Source: Scylla paramamosain (Eukaryota; Arthropoda; Malacostraca; Decapoda; Portunidae). From it: a stretch of DNA of 64,000 nt. A program made the position numbers and the translations under genes. The DNA lies in contig NC_087181.1 of assembly GCF_035594125.1 (NCBI RefSeq), positions 6,331,340-6,395,339 of the forward strand, given 5' to 3'. The notes under the pieces were generated by a model. It was not told the origin of the DNA. It was given only the letters and a program-made list of their open reading frames with translations, and ran no database searches. Shown one piece after another: positions 23,216-35,034 of the stretch; positions within the stretch are counted from its first letter, which is position 1; each line of letters starts with the position of its first letter.

Positions 23216-24704
23216 TTGTAAAGAGGTATCTTGGGAAAGTTGGACCACAGAAAGTAGCAAGTCATCATGGAGGAACAAATTACAGGAGTTGGCTATTGCA
23301 AATATTCTTGCGTAGTGGATTAAAGAAGACACGAGATTCAGAGAAAATGACACCATCAAGACTCAGTCAAATTTTACCAAGGAACAAGTCATAGTAGAGG
23401 ATTTAAAACACAAAAACCCAATAGGAAAAGGTGATTATGCATTGATTTAGTTCTTAGTAATGGATGAAAACATCAGTACAAGAAAAGAAGACCACAAGAG
23501 AGAATGGTTGAACTATAGTAAGACAAATTTTGGAGAAGTTATGAAGAATTTTGATGAAGTGGATTGGAACAAAGTATTTCAAACGGGCGACATAGAAGAA
23601 AAGTGGACCACCTTCCTGGATATTTATAATAAAGGAGTGGAGAAATGGGTCACTAAGAAATCAATGAAGAACATATTTAAGAAGAATTGGTATAATAAGA
23701 GATGTGCTAAAATTAGACTGGAGAGAGAAAAGCATGGAACAAGTGGAGGGAAAATAAAAATTTACTTGTAGACTAATTATATAAGAAATAGGAACGAATG
23801 TCAAAATACGCTGAGATGAGCTGAAGAATTACGAAAAGAATGTTGTGGATGAATGTAAAAATCTACCAAAACTGTTTTATAGATTTATCAATGGAAAATT
23901 GAAGATTAAAGAAGACATCAGCAGAGTAAAAAGTTGGAGAAGAAAACAGTCAGAGGCCCAGTAGAGATGACAGAAGTGTTCAACAGATACTTCCACTCAG
24001 TGTTTACTAAGGAAAATGATTTTAGGGAAGAAAAGATAATACAATAGAAAATGAGAATAGTCTGAAAGAGGTAATAACATCATCATCAGAAGTAGAGATT
24101 GTTGGAAGAGCTGGATGTAAGGAAAGCAATTGGACCTGATGGTGTGTTGAACTGGATTCTAAAGGAGTGCTGTTCACAACTAGCCAAAGTGATACACAAT
24201 ATAATCAGTGCCACCCTGCTGGAAGGAAGAGTACCTAAAGAATGGAAATGGGTGGATATTACCCCAAATCACAAAACTGGAAGTAAAGAAGACAAATTAG
24301 ATCATAGACCAGTATAGATCAAGTGTAGCATCATAGATTTATGAAAAGATCATCATCAAGAGCAGATAGGTGAAATACCTGGAAGACAACAATGTGATAA
24401 CAAAGAGACAATTCAGATTTAGAGAAGGATGATCTTGTGTAACAATCTGATAAGCTTCTTCTCAAAAGTAATGGACATAGTGCAAGAGACAGACAGACGT
24501 GCTGACTATATACTTGGACCTAACAAAAGCATTTGATAAAGTACCATACAAAAGGCTAATATGGAAATTGAAAAATATAGGACTGGGAGGATCATTATTA
24601 AAAATGGATGACTGACTTTTTGACAGACAGAGAAATGAGGACAGTAATCACAGTTGAAATGAGTTCTACAATTATCATTAGTAGCACCATTTATGTTTGC
24701 AATA
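23216..24704 (+). pseudogene. L4 endonuclease 3' part, linker and RT 5' part
   Basis: CKEVSWE continues the endonuclease. The linker 23460-23771 reads EDHKREWLNYSKTNFGEV and KNWYNKRCAK. RT follows with RKAIGPDGVLNWILKEC (24120 on), a YLDLTKAFDK-like motif A and, at the Tigger insertion point, APFMFA-I. Several stops interrupt it. Confidence 0.8.
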
Positions 24705-25452
24705 CAGTAAAATCCCTCTTATCCGGCATCCACAGGACCACCGACATGCCGGATACTTGAATATAAGTGAAATTATGTCCACAATCACCACCCTACACTC
24801 ACGCATCTTATCACAACAAAGATCAGCTGATCACCGTGCCGTGCGTCGCCACCCACACTGCCACCTCACACTCACCTACACACAGTTGTAGCATTGGGCC
24901 TGTAATTGTGACTCCTTCTGATCTTTTCAAGCTGAATCACTCGTATAATACTTTGTCCATCATTTCACCACGGTGATACTGCAGTGTGTGATGATTTTCC
25001 GCTGCCTTTGGGGTGTCAGTGGCTTTCAAGTAATCCCGCAACTTTTTCGTTTGGGATTTAATGTCATAAATAGTTGATGAGCCCACACCATATTCCACCA
25101 TTAGTTGCAGTCTGCTTTCACCTCTCTCTAATCATCGACAAATGTCTTCCTTCTGCTTAAGTGTAAGCACAACATGCTTCCTCTTTTCTACAACTTTAGC
25201 ATTATGAAGGCGTCAGGCGATAAACAGTGCACACGCAGGACTGAGTCACTGAGTAAACACAGTGCAGTGGGCTGCGGGTGGCGCGAAGCAGTGCGCTCTG
25301 GTGGCGAGGGGACAAAGTATGCCTCGCGTGGGAATTTTAATTGATTTTATGAGTACACACTGATTTTTTATTGATTTTAAGGCTCAGGGAAAAATGTGCC
25401 AGATACTTGAAGCTGCTGGATACTCAAATGCCGGATGAAAGGGATTTTACTG
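24705..25452 (-). mobile_element. Tigger-type (pogo superfamily) deletion derivative, 748 bp
   Basis: The ends are CAGTAAAATCCCTCTTATCC and, inverted, CAGTAAAATCCCTTTCATCC, matching at 23 of 25 positions over 25 bp, with a TA duplication at 24703-24704 and 25453-25454. Subterminal copies of GCCGGATACTTGAA lie inside. An N-terminal transposase remnant is present on the minus strand. Removing the element plus one TA rejoins the LINE codons for F-A-I-Y-V-N-D. Confidence 0.92.
24890..25205 (-). pseudogene. Tigger transposase N-terminal remnant
   Basis: Minus-strand translation gives KRKHVVLTLKQKEDICR-stop-LERGES, then MVEYGVGSSTIYDIKSQ and FSLKRSEGVTITGPML. These are the Psq HTH and the start of the CENP-B HTH of Tigger transposases. 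At least two stops are present and the DDE core is absent. Confidence 0.88.
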
Positions 25453-26327
25453 TATATGTAAATGACATGACAAGAGGAGTGACAAGCTACATAAGCCTCT
25501 TTGCTGATGATGCTAAGATTATGAGAAAAGTAACAAATAAAAAGACTGTGAAAGTCTGAATCAAGACTTAATTAAGATAAATGAATGGTTGTTGAGATGG
25601 AACATGGAGTTTAATGCCAAGAAATGCAGTGTGGTGAAGTTTGGAAAGAGTGCAAAAAGAACAGAAGACAACTACTATTTGGAAAATGAGAAAATTACTT
25701 TAAGAACAGAAGAAAAATCTGGGATTAACCAATTCTAATAAACTGTTGTTTGCAGAGCATATTAACAAGATCACAGGAGAAACATATAATATGCTGAGAA
25801 ACATCAAGATGGCACTCACCTTTATTGGTGAAGATATGATAAAAAAACTGATAACAATTATATGTCCAAGATTAGTGTGGTCACCAAGTATGAAGAAGGA
25901 TATCAGAAAGCTAGAAAGAATTCAGAGAGCTGCAGCAAAAATCCCTACAAGCCTAAGAGGGTATAGTTATAGAGAGGTTGAAGAGATTGGGTCTGACTAC
26001 ACTGGAAAAAATGAAAGAGGTGATTTAATAGCACTATATAGAATACTGGAAGGGATGGAAAAGTTGGACAAGGATGACCTTGTGATACCAGATACGAGAG
26101 GTACCAGAGGACATGGAAGAAAATTGAAAAGGAGTGTTTGCAGAACAGACATTAAGGAACATGGCTTTTCTCACAGAAGCATAGCAGTGTGGAATTAACT
26201 TATTGATGAGACTGTGTGTGCCAAGACAGTTCATAAATTTAAAGAAAATTTGGATAAGTCAATATGGAGATGGGACAGCATGAATCTAGTGTGGCTCTTA
26301 TCCTGTATCTCACAACTAGGTAAATAC
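25453..26327 (+). pseudogene. L4 RT 3' part and C-terminal region
   Basis: Continues as YVNDMTRGVTSYISLFADDA (FADD motif C), then HINKITGETYNMLRNIK, KDIRKLERIQRAAAK, TRGTRGHGRKLKRSVCR and WN-stop. The tail AACTAGGTAAATA closes the element. Frame changes occur near 25560, 25735 and 26195. Confidence 0.85.
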
Positions 26328-28079
<1,752 letters not shown>

Positions 28080-28550
28080 GGTGTTGTCAGCAGTGACAGG
28101 CATGTTATGCCACACACATCATTAAAGAAGGCCTGAGAGTGAACCAAAATAGAACCAAAAAAGAACCAAGAGGTTCTAGCAACCATAATCAAGCCTTGGA
28201 AGTTGCTGCAGAAGACAATACATGTTCTAGCAAGATTCTGCATTAGCACACAAGGCCAGGAAAAATCAGAAGTGGCTTGAGGATAATTTTTTTTTTTACC
28301 ATGTTACCCCAGGTATGTTGCCTCCAAACTAACCTGACTACAATCCCTTTGACTATTTTGTATGGAGGAGCAGTTAAAAGGATCACTAAAAAGACTACCC
28401 ATAACAATGAAGCTGAGCTGAGGTAGAGAATCTGCCAGGCATTTCAAAATTTGTCTCCTGGTATTGTAAAATTCTTATCCTCTCAATTTTGAGATGATCT
28501 GATTGTGATGATGTGGTTGATGCTGAAAGAGGCTTTATTGAATAAATTTT
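28080..28550 (+). pseudogene. Decayed mariner/Tc1-type transposase C-terminus
   Basis: Broken plus-strand reading near 28310-28420 gives PPN-stop-PDYNPFDYFVW, like the PDLNPLDYFVW motif of mariner/Tc1-type transposases. Further on come THNNEAELR-stop-RICQAFQNLS and, near the end, EALLNKF before AATAAATTTTGTC. Stops are frequent. No terminal inverted repeats were identified. Confidence 0.6.
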
Positions 28551-29269
28551 GTCAAAAAAAACACTACTTTGCTCTTGTTTCTTGAATTTTCAATAAATGT
28601 TTTAAAATAGAAAACATTTTTCCGTAATACAAATTTGTGGTGTACATTTGTGGGAATTAACATACAAAATATAAATTAAGAGATCTACACAATGACATAC
28701 TTAAGAATTGTGTATTGTGTATGTTATGTGTATGATATTACCAAAAAAATCAATCAGTGAAACACCTATGAAGTGGAAATGTAGCTCTCCTTGTGGAAGT
28801 GTGGCAAGCAATACACATTTGGGAACTTGGCATCAATATGCATTGATGGCAAGCCCAAGTTATAGTATGTTAGTGGCAGACCTAAGCTTAACTAAGTACC
28901 TAATAGTGCACAGGCCTGAGACTGGTCAGAGTACTTAGCTGGAATGTTGACTGGAATGCCCACCTGGAGTAGAAAGTTGAGTGGAGTGCAGCAACTTTTT
29001 TGTGTGGTAGCTGGAGTGACTGCTACTCACCCTTAAGTGTAACTGCATGAGCCACACTGGGAATGTGCTTATAAAAACTTGGGTCCAGAGTTCTGTTCTT
29101 CTTGAGACCCAGACCCTAGCTGATTAAAAACCCACTGTTTAAGATGGGTTGTTAAACTTCATTTCATGACAATGCCTGTCACCATTTATCATATACCTGT
29201 TAGAAATTAATGTTTCCAACAAAGCCCTTCCACTGAGAAAAGTAAATAAATATTTACCATATTTGCCAG
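28551..29269. other. Unassigned spacer
   Basis: AT-rich; short GGAGT...GTTGA near-repeats lie around 28930-29020. Nothing coding. Confidence 0.5.
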
Positions 29270-29368
29270 TGCATTAGACACTTTTTTCTTGAAAACAAGT
29301 TTATAATAATTACCGTGCATCTAGTGCAGTGGTAGTACAGATGCCTAGGCCTACTGGTGTGGAGTTAA
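29270..29368 (+). repeat. Left part of (CT)n-bearing repeat family, split by piggyBac
   Basis: ATTTGCCAGTGCATTAGACA...TTTTTTCTTGAAAA and GTGCAGTGG...GTGGAGTTAA match 58904-59015 in order. The right continuation resumes after the piggyBac at 37428. The related copy at 59 kb is uninterrupted, so the pair defines an occupied and an empty version of one site. Confidence 0.8.
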
Positions 29369-29512
29369 CCCATTTAAGCCGATAAAAAATGAAAGTTAGA
29401 ATTTCATGTTGCTGCTTTGCTATACGCATAATGTGAAAGGAAACTGCAGAAATTTGATAAAAAAAAAACTCCATATGTGCAATTTCTTACATTTTATTGC
29501 AAAAAATCTGTT

Positions 29513-29569
29513 GTTGCACAAATGCAACAAGTGGCGGTCCGACCACATTACATGTTGCGTAAACGCAAC
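29513..29569. repeat. Two subterminal 16-bp palindromes, left end of piggyBac
   Basis: GTTGCACAAATGCAAC at 29513-29528 and GTTGCGTAAACGCAAC at 29554-29569. They match three copies at the other end and may be transposase-binding sites. Confidence 0.8.
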
Positions 29570-29716
29570 TGTTAGCATGTACTAACAAAAACATAAGAAA
29601 GAAAAAACCCTTGATTTGAACATATATGGGCACTATGGGAAACAAGTTTACTCTTTTTCACATAAAAAAGTCAAAGGAGGGTCCTAGGATACAATTCTTG
29701 GCAAGGAAGAAAAATT

Positions 29717-29845
29717 AACAAAGTACATGAGACTTACCGTAGGTCAGTTGAAGTGTACTTCTAATTTTTCGAGGCAAATCACCTCTGCTGGTGCGGAGAT
29801 TTCACATGAGAGAGAGTGCGTCACGCGCTGCCGGCAGACTTTAAA
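29717..29845. repeat. DIRS-B left terminal inverted repeat
   Basis: The outer segment (ACAAAGTACATGAGACTTAC...) is complementary to the internal region. The inner segment GAGAGAGTGCGTCACGCGCT is inverted at the right terminus near 34715. Confidence 0.85.
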
Positions 29846-29925
29846 GCAAGGACTCGACATCCACATGATGAACCAATTAGGAAATTAAGTAACCTGTAGA
29901 GCTTAAGGTAGGGAGGGAGAGGAGG

Positions 29926-30074
29926 GCATGTGAAATCTCCACACCAGCAGAGGTGATTTGCCTCGAAAAATTAGAAGTACACTTCAACTGACCTACGGTA
30001 AGTCTCGTGTACTTTGTTAATTTTACTTCGGCAAAATCACCTATCTGCTGGGCGGACATTTCCCATGAGGCTTT
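29926..30074. repeat. DIRS-B internal complementary region
   Basis: Complements of the left and right termini meet at GTTAATTTTACTTCGGC, where the crossover hexamer lies. Same position relative to the recombinase gene as in DIRS-A. Confidence 0.87.
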
Positions 30075-30363
30075 GAAGCCATGTGGATGACGAGGGAGGA
30101 TGCAATAGTAGAGAGGAAAAGGAAATGCCCCACAAGAAACAGTACTATAACTATTATTCCATGGAATGATCTTGTACATGAGACAATCATACAATTGGTG
30201 TATAAAATAAGGTACATTGCATCCAACTTAATCCAATCTACAAACAATGTTGAAATATGGTAACAGTTCACATCATAAGGTAAACCTAAGGTACTAGATA
30301 CTAAATACTTAAAATATCCATGTACTGCAACACTGGAGTGCAGCAACAAACCCAAATCATGTC

Positions 30364-31224
30364 TTATTCTAGCACTGCATCCTGAAAGAGGTCAGAAGCA
30401 GCCACAATGTTCTTATTATAATATTTTGCAAAGGTAGATTCCCTAGACCAGCCCGCCTTAGCCATAATGCATGCGACAGGGACAGCCGCCACTCCAGCTT
30501 TTGAAGCTGCTGCTGGCCGCACACTACCAGCGGAAAACTTTGAGATGTCTATGCCGGACATGCGGAGAATGGTCCTGACCCAACGGGCAATAGTGTCTTT
30601 GGAAACTGATTTGTGGGGTTTTATGAAGCTAATGAGGAGCCTGGCATCAGTGTGCATCTCATCCTGTCTAAGCTCTTTAGTCACATCAATGTACCTCAGG
30701 AGAGTGCTACAGACACATAATCGTGGATCCTTAGGGTAACGATGGAATGTGACCCTGTTGATGTTAAAATTTGGTCTGGATTGTTTAAGAGTGCCCCCCA
30801 ACTGTACTGAAATGGAGTGTTCATTAATGAGCATGTCTCTGATTAACAGTAGTTGTAAAGTTTGAATTCTGGCAGCTTGAGTTAAGGCCATCATCATAAC
30901 CAATTTTAGCGTTAATTCTTTAAGGGTTAATGCATGTAAGGGGAACATGGACCTTAGTTGCTCTAAGACAGGTTGGACGTCCCAAGTGTCAGTGTACCTG
31001 GGCTGAGGAGTTCTAAGATTGAAAACCCCTCTCATGAATCGGATGACCAAAGGGTGATTTCCTGCCCTGCATCCGTCCACCACAATGCCGAGAGAAGACA
31101 GGGCACCCCTCGCAGTGTTCACACACTCATAACCCACACCCCTGTCAAAGGTTTCCGTCAAAAAATTTACAATGTGACCTACAGTTGGAGAAGTGGGATC
31201 GACATTCCGTCTACCACAAAACAA
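30364..31224 (-). CDS. DIRS-B tyrosine recombinase (main part)
   Basis: 286 codons open at a non-ATG codon (TTG). They cover the end of the SAM-like domain and the whole catalytic domain: TQAARIQTL (first Arg), SAGSVRPAA (Gly where His is usual, then the second Arg), KAGWSRES, and the nucleophile in FAKYYNKN. The N-terminus lies in an overlapping frame further right (31315-31542, PSEVTCG ... GMPSVRENLQK), so a stop or frameshift separates the halves. Overlap with RNase H resembles DIRS-A. Confidence 0.85.
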   Translation of the reverse strand: MFCGRRNVDPTSPTVGHIVNFLTETFDRGVGYECVNTARGALSSLGIVVDGCRAGNHPLVIRFMRGVFNLRTPQPRYTDTWDVQPVLEQLRSMFPLHALTLKELTLKLVMMMALTQAARIQTLQLLLIRDMLINEHSISVQLGGTLKQSRPNFNINRVTFHRYPKDPRLCVCSTLLRYIDVTKELRQDEMHTDARLLISFIKPHKSVSKDTIARWVRTILRMSGIDISKFSAGSVRPAAASKAGVAAVPVACIMAKAGWSRESTFAKYYNKNIVAASDLFQDAVLE

Positions 31225-32945
31225 CGACCACCTCTGGACATGTGGGCGGTATTGCCTCTCAGTACCTGGTTTCCAGGAGGCAAGTATGATGTCCGCAGCA
31301 GCCGGCGAAACTCCTCATTTCTGCAAGTTTTCCCTGACAGAAGGCATGCCATGAGCCTCGTGTGGGACATGATGGGGTGTGGATCTGTTGTGGACGGGTG
31401 TGTTAGAACATTCCTCCTGTTCGTTATCAAACGTGGGAAGTCTATTAGCAACTGGAGCAGCATGCCCATCCAAAACTGGGATGGCCACAGAGGAACCACC
31501 ATCCAGCCTCGTGCTAGCTCCGCACGTAACTTCTGAAGGCACCTAGCAATTAATGAGAATGGGGGGAAAATGTAAGACAAATCAAAGTTTGACCAGTCCA
31601 AGGAAAAAGCATCAAAATATTTAGCCTCCGGATCTGGCAACCACGAACAGAATGTATTAACCTGTTTGTTAAGCCTTGAGGCAAATAAATCAATGGACGG
31701 CGTCCCAAAAACATTACACAAGGTAGTAAAAATGTGTGAGTCGAGTTTCCACTCATGTCTGTCATTAATCTTGCGAGAGGCTACATCAGCCAAGGTGTTG
31801 TCCTTCCCCGGTATGTGCGAGCATGTAACCCATGAGTCATGTTCCAGACACCAATCCCAAATCTGGGTAGCAACATCATTACAGGACTTGGACTTTGTGC
31901 CTCCCATTTCATTGACATAGTTTATGGCAGTGGTATTATCACAAAAAACTCTAACATGTCTACCTTCCAGCTCATGTTCAAATGCTTGCAAAGAGAATAG
32001 AATGGCTTTCATCTCCAGGATGTTAATGTGAAGCTCCTTTTCATCCAGGGACCAAGTACCACTTGTAATCTGACACCCCAAATGACCCCCCCAACCAAGG
32101 CTGGAGGCATCAGTAAATAAATCGATGTCAGTACCTGGCCTAAAAATGTGTCTGTGGTGTCTGTCCACATTGTCTAACCACCAGGAAAGGTCTAGTTTCA
32201 TGTCTGCAGTAATATTCAAAGGCCTGTCAAAATTACCATACTCCTGTTTCAAAGCGGCAATTTTTCCCCCCTCCAACTTCCTGTAGTGAAGTTTACCTAA
32301 CTCCACTGCTGGGATCGCAGCCACCATGAGGCCGATCACCCTGGCCACCTCTCGAATGGGGGCAACATCTTTACACAAAAGTTCTGCACATCCTTGGCGA
32401 ATTTTGATTAGTCTACGCTCAGATAAAGAGGCAGTCATGAACTTGGTGTTAATAACATTGCCTAGGTATTCAATACATTGTGTGGGGGTGAGAACAGACT
32501 TCGCCATATTGATACAAAAGCCTAACCTCTGCAACAGAGAAATGGTGGCCTGAATCGCCTGAAGACATCCTGAGTAAGAGTTACTGCAAATTAATGTGTC
32601 ATCTATAAAGCTGGTGATAGTGTATCCTTCCTGCCTTAAAGTAGCAAATACTGGCTTCATCAGTTTGGTGAAAAGCCGAGGTCCCTCAGAAATGCCATTA
32701 GGGAGGCAAGTGAATTGATAGATAACACCTTGCCATGTAAAACATAAAAATCGTTGTTGCTCATCTGCAACCCTAACAGAATAATAAGCATGCCTGAGAT
32801 CGACAGAAGCCAAAAAATCACCCTGGTTGATGAGCCTGATGGCCTGTTCAAAATTTTCCATTTTAAAATGTTTATATGGTATGTATTTGTTTAACCTCTC
32901 CAAGTTAAGAACCAGGCGAAATTCCCCGTTTTTCTTTTCTCGCAA
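31179..32945 (-). CDS. DIRS-B reverse transcriptase-RNase H-C-terminal domain
   Basis: 588 open codons. RT blocks: EFRLVLNLERLNKYI, LASVDLRHAYYSV (motif A), FTCLPNGISEGPRLFTKL and SFIDDTLIC (motif C, FIDD). RNase H: DLFTDASSLGWGG, HINILEMKAILFS, VFCDNTTAINYVN and SHIPGKDNTLADVASR, with all four acidic residues. The DIRS C-terminal domain with IDLFASRLNKQ, IFPPFSLI and VVPLWPSQFW ends the protein. It corresponds to the DIRS region sometimes compared with adenine methylases; I would not claim activity. The RT N-terminus (ITSDPVILDIVQHCHLDID) lies across an A12 run in the neighbouring frame. Confidence 0.9.
   Translation of the reverse strand: MREKKNGEFRLVLNLERLNKYIPYKHFKMENFEQAIRLINQGDFLASVDLRHAYYSVRVADEQQRFLCFTWQGVIYQFTCLPNGISEGPRLFTKLMKPVFATLRQEGYTITSFIDDTLICSNSYSGCLQAIQATISLLQRLGFCINMAKSVLTPTQCIEYLGNVINTKFMTASLSERRLIKIRQGCAELLCKDVAPIREVARVIGLMVAAIPAVELGKLHYRKLEGGKIAALKQEYGNFDRPLNITADMKLDLSWWLDNVDRHHRHIFRPGTDIDLFTDASSLGWGGHLGCQITSGTWSLDEKELHINILEMKAILFSLQAFEHELEGRHVRVFCDNTTAINYVNEMGGTKSKSCNDVATQIWDWCLEHDSWVTCSHIPGKDNTLADVASRKINDRHEWKLDSHIFTTLCNVFGTPSIDLFASRLNKQVNTFCSWLPDPEAKYFDAFSLDWSNFDLSYIFPPFSLIARCLQKLRAELARGWMVVPLWPSQFWMGMLLQLLIDFPRLITNRRNVLTHPSTTDPHPIMSHTRLMACLLSGKTCRNEEFRRLLRTSYLPPGNQVLRGNTAHMSRGGRCFVVDGMSIPLLQL
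31225..31542 (-). pseudogene. DIRS-B recombinase N-terminal part, overlapping RNase H frame
   Basis: In a second frame this stretch gives PSEVTCG, SSVAIPVLDGHA, NEQEECSNTPV and GMPSVRENLQK-stop, matching DIRS-A (SAEVKGG, EQEKCANAS, GLSVVRKQL). Both frames of this overlap are therefore recognisable in both elements. The stop after LQK separates it from the catalytic part. Confidence 0.7.
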
Positions 32946-34513
32946 AAAAAAAAAATAGGGGAGATAACCTGCTGAGTTTGTTTGTGTGTGACTTTAATGA
33001 CTTTAAGCTGTAAAAGTTTTTTGATCTCTCCAGAAATTATCCCCTGTTGCACAGTGTTGAACCTGTATTCCAAATCATTAAAAAATAAAGGATGAACACT
33101 ATCGACATCAATATCAAGGTGGCAATGCTGAACAATATCCAAAATGACAGGGTCACTGGTAATTTTACGCCACTCATGCAGGAAAGAGTGTAGTCTGCCA
33201 GCTTCAAAACATGCACTTGCCTGTAAGTTTACTGGGGCTGCCTGCTGCGGCCGCCCCGGCCCTTGGAGTTTTTTGGCTCCACATCCTGACGAGTGGAAGG
33301 CAGTCGTGGGGCAGCCCTGGAGCCATACCTCTGTTGCCCCGTAGGGTTGGAACCTGGCGTAATATCCCCTACTAGCAGGCTTGTTCCAATATCCACCAAG
33401 GCGTTTACCTGCGAACTTGCTAGTAAAGGCAGGCTTTTTCTGCGAGAACTTACTCCGCAGTTTCTCCGCTTCCTCAATTTGTCTGGCAGACTGGGACACA
33501 TCGTCACCGAACAGAAAACGAGTAATTGGCACCTTATCTGAACAAAGATGAGCATATTTATAGTTTATCTCGCGTTTCATGACAAAACGCCTGGCCAAAT
33601 TGTTCCTGTGATTGGCATTGCCTAGCAATGCCAATGCACCATTTAGCATGCTCACCTCATGTGCCAACTTGGGGTTACCTTCCTGTTCAGCCAAATCATC
33701 CAGTGCCACTAAGGATTTGGTGATAATGGTTGAAGCCTGCAGGATGTTCTTATTTACCTCCTTCAAGCGGAAGTCTGTCTTCCTGGCATCCAGCTTCAGG
33801 GCCTCCAACACCTGTGGGTTGCATTCCACTGGCGCAAGAGCATGGCAGTTATTAGGCCTCTTGACAACATCGTCCTCACACATGGCCTTGTAATCCTCCT
33901 CTCTCATACCGTTATCAAAGAGAAAGTTTACCATCTCTGCCACTCTATTGTCAATGTCAGCAACCACCGTGTCAGAAGGACCAAAGGCCTTAGTGCCCTG
34001 AATTAAGGTGCTGTCAGCAGGGGCGGCAGGCATCGACACTGCCTCATCCTCACTCATCCTGGCCGAGAAACCAGAAAAAGTGGCAGAACAAGGAGGCGAC
34101 AAACCCCAGCCCCCCAGAGTACTGTCCTCCACAGTCACCTGCGCCGACCCAGTAGGGGGTGGTAGTTGCCGTCTGTCTGCCTGCAAGGCCTCCACTTCAC
34201 CCAGCAAATCAGCCAAGGCGTCCAACACAACTGACCAAGGGGGAGGAGCAGGAGAAGTGCCGCGGGAACCACGTGCGTCAGCACTGTTACGTAATCTCAC
34301 GCAACCATGCCTCCCACTCAAGCGACGAGATGAATGATCCCTGTGCCTGTCGTCGTCATCTTGAGGGCGAACAGTGGACCCAGGGAGAGGAGAAGGCCCA
34401 CAGAAGGCACGTGGGGCAGGAGGGGAAGGGGATCGAGAGGCAGAGGACGCTTCACCAGACTCCGACATGGCTGCCGCACTGCGATAAGGAGAACAAAGCT
34501 GTAAGCTTCCCAC
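32891..34513 (-). CDS. DIRS-B gag-like protein fused by indel to RT N-terminus
   Basis: 540 open codons. A Ser/Pro/Arg-rich N-terminus precedes the conserved gag core (ADIDNRVAEMVNFLFDNG, NNCHALAPVECNPQV, NNLARRFVMKREINYKYAH) and an ARFQPYG tail. A GGGG run near 33343 (GGG would keep gag phase) moves reading into the RT frame, so gag continues straight into ITSDPVILDIVQHCHLDID without using the slippery heptamer. It then loses phase at A12 (32943-32954). Both breaks are in homopolymers and could be sequencing errors. The original gag C-terminus (QDVEPKNSKGRGGRSRQPQ-stop) is visible in the next frame. Confidence 0.82.
   Translation of the reverse strand: MGSLQLCSPYRSAAAMSESGEASSASRSPSPPAPRAFCGPSPLPGSTVRPQDDDDRHRDHSSRRLSGRHGCVRLRNSADARGSRGTSPAPPPWSVVLDALADLLGEVEALQADRRQLPPPTGSAQVTVEDSTLGGWGLSPPCSATFSGFSARMSEDEAVSMPAAPADSTLIQGTKAFGPSDTVVADIDNRVAEMVNFLFDNGMREEDYKAMCEDDVVKRPNNCHALAPVECNPQVLEALKLDARKTDFRLKEVNKNILQASTIITKSLVALDDLAEQEGNPKLAHEVSMLNGALALLGNANHRNNLARRFVMKREINYKYAHLCSDKVPITRFLFGDDVSQSARQIEEAEKLRSKFSQKKPAFTSKFAGKRLGGYWNKPASRGYYARFQPYGATEVWLQGCPTTAFHSSGCGAKKLQGPGRPQQAAPVNLQASACFEAGRLHSFLHEWRKITSDPVILDIVQHCHLDIDVDSVHPLFFNDLEYRFNTVQQGIISGEIKKLLQLKVIKVTHKQTQQVISPIFFFCEKRKTGNFAWFLTWRG
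33236..33274 (-). promoter_or_regulatory. Putative -1 ribosomal frameshift signal at DIRS-B gag/RT overlap
   Basis: In the original gag frame the minus strand reads CCA-AAA-AAC, placing A-AAA-AAC (33268-33274) in slippery phase. A -1 slip gives CTC-CAA-GGG in the RT frame. About 10 nt downstream GGGGC/GCCCC with an inner GCC/GGC can form a hairpin. Confidence 0.7.
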
Positions 34514-34773
34514 ACAGTTCCATCGTCAGTGGAGACCGATATACCAATAATACAACTCGCCCCAAAAACGGGTAACGAAGTTGAAGGCACTGTACCTGCG
34601 TAACAAGTATCGTGGCCTTATCTGAAAGAAAACAGCAAAAACTTGGGAGTCCGTATGACCCAGAATGACCGTGTCTGCCCGACGCGGCGATCAGCAAACA
34701 ACTGCCGGCAGCGCGTGACGCACTCTCTCTCATGGGAAATGTCCGCCCAGCAGATAGGTGATTTTGCCGAAGT
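34514..34773 (-). other. DIRS-B leader and right terminal inverted repeat
   Basis: Non-coding. GCCGGCAGCGCGTGACGCAC near 34704-34723 is inverted relative to the left terminus. The outer 50 bp are complementary to the internal region. One unit resembling the DIRS-A leader repeat (CGCCCC...GGGTAACG) lies near 34557. Confidence 0.75.
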
Positions 34774-34890
34774 AAAATTGATAAAAACAGATACATTTCA
34801 CTTCTGATACATGATAATAATTTCTTCACTAAAAAAGAAATATGAGAATTACTTCACTATAAATGAAAGAAAACCAGTGATTAGAACCCC

Positions 34891-34892
<2 letters not shown>

Positions 34893-34969
<77 letters not shown>
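34893..34969. repeat. (GA)n microsatellite inside piggyBac
   Basis: About 38 units between DIRS-B and the transposase pseudogene. Confidence 0.97.
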
Positions 34970-34971
<2 letters not shown>

Positions 34972-35034
34972 ATAATATAGTTATCGAAAAAGAAATAGTA
35001 CAACCTAGATACATTTTCATAGGATTCCACTGGC

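Larger units (their letters stand above)
29711..34779 (-). mobile_element. DIRS-B: second DIRS-type retrotransposon, nested in piggyBac
   Basis: About 5.06 kb in minus orientation, of the same organisation as DIRS-A but clearly diverged. Inverted termini, an internal complementary region and AAAATT at each boundary (29711-29716, 34774-34779) are present. Gag, RT-RNase H and tyrosine recombinase ORFs are recognisable. Two small indels break the frames. It lies in the non-coding 3' part of the piggyBac element. Confidence 0.92.

Noticed and set aside
24697..24976. Short plus-strand frames across the Tigger left end
   Set aside because: The transposase remnant is on the other strand; these frames are shadows.
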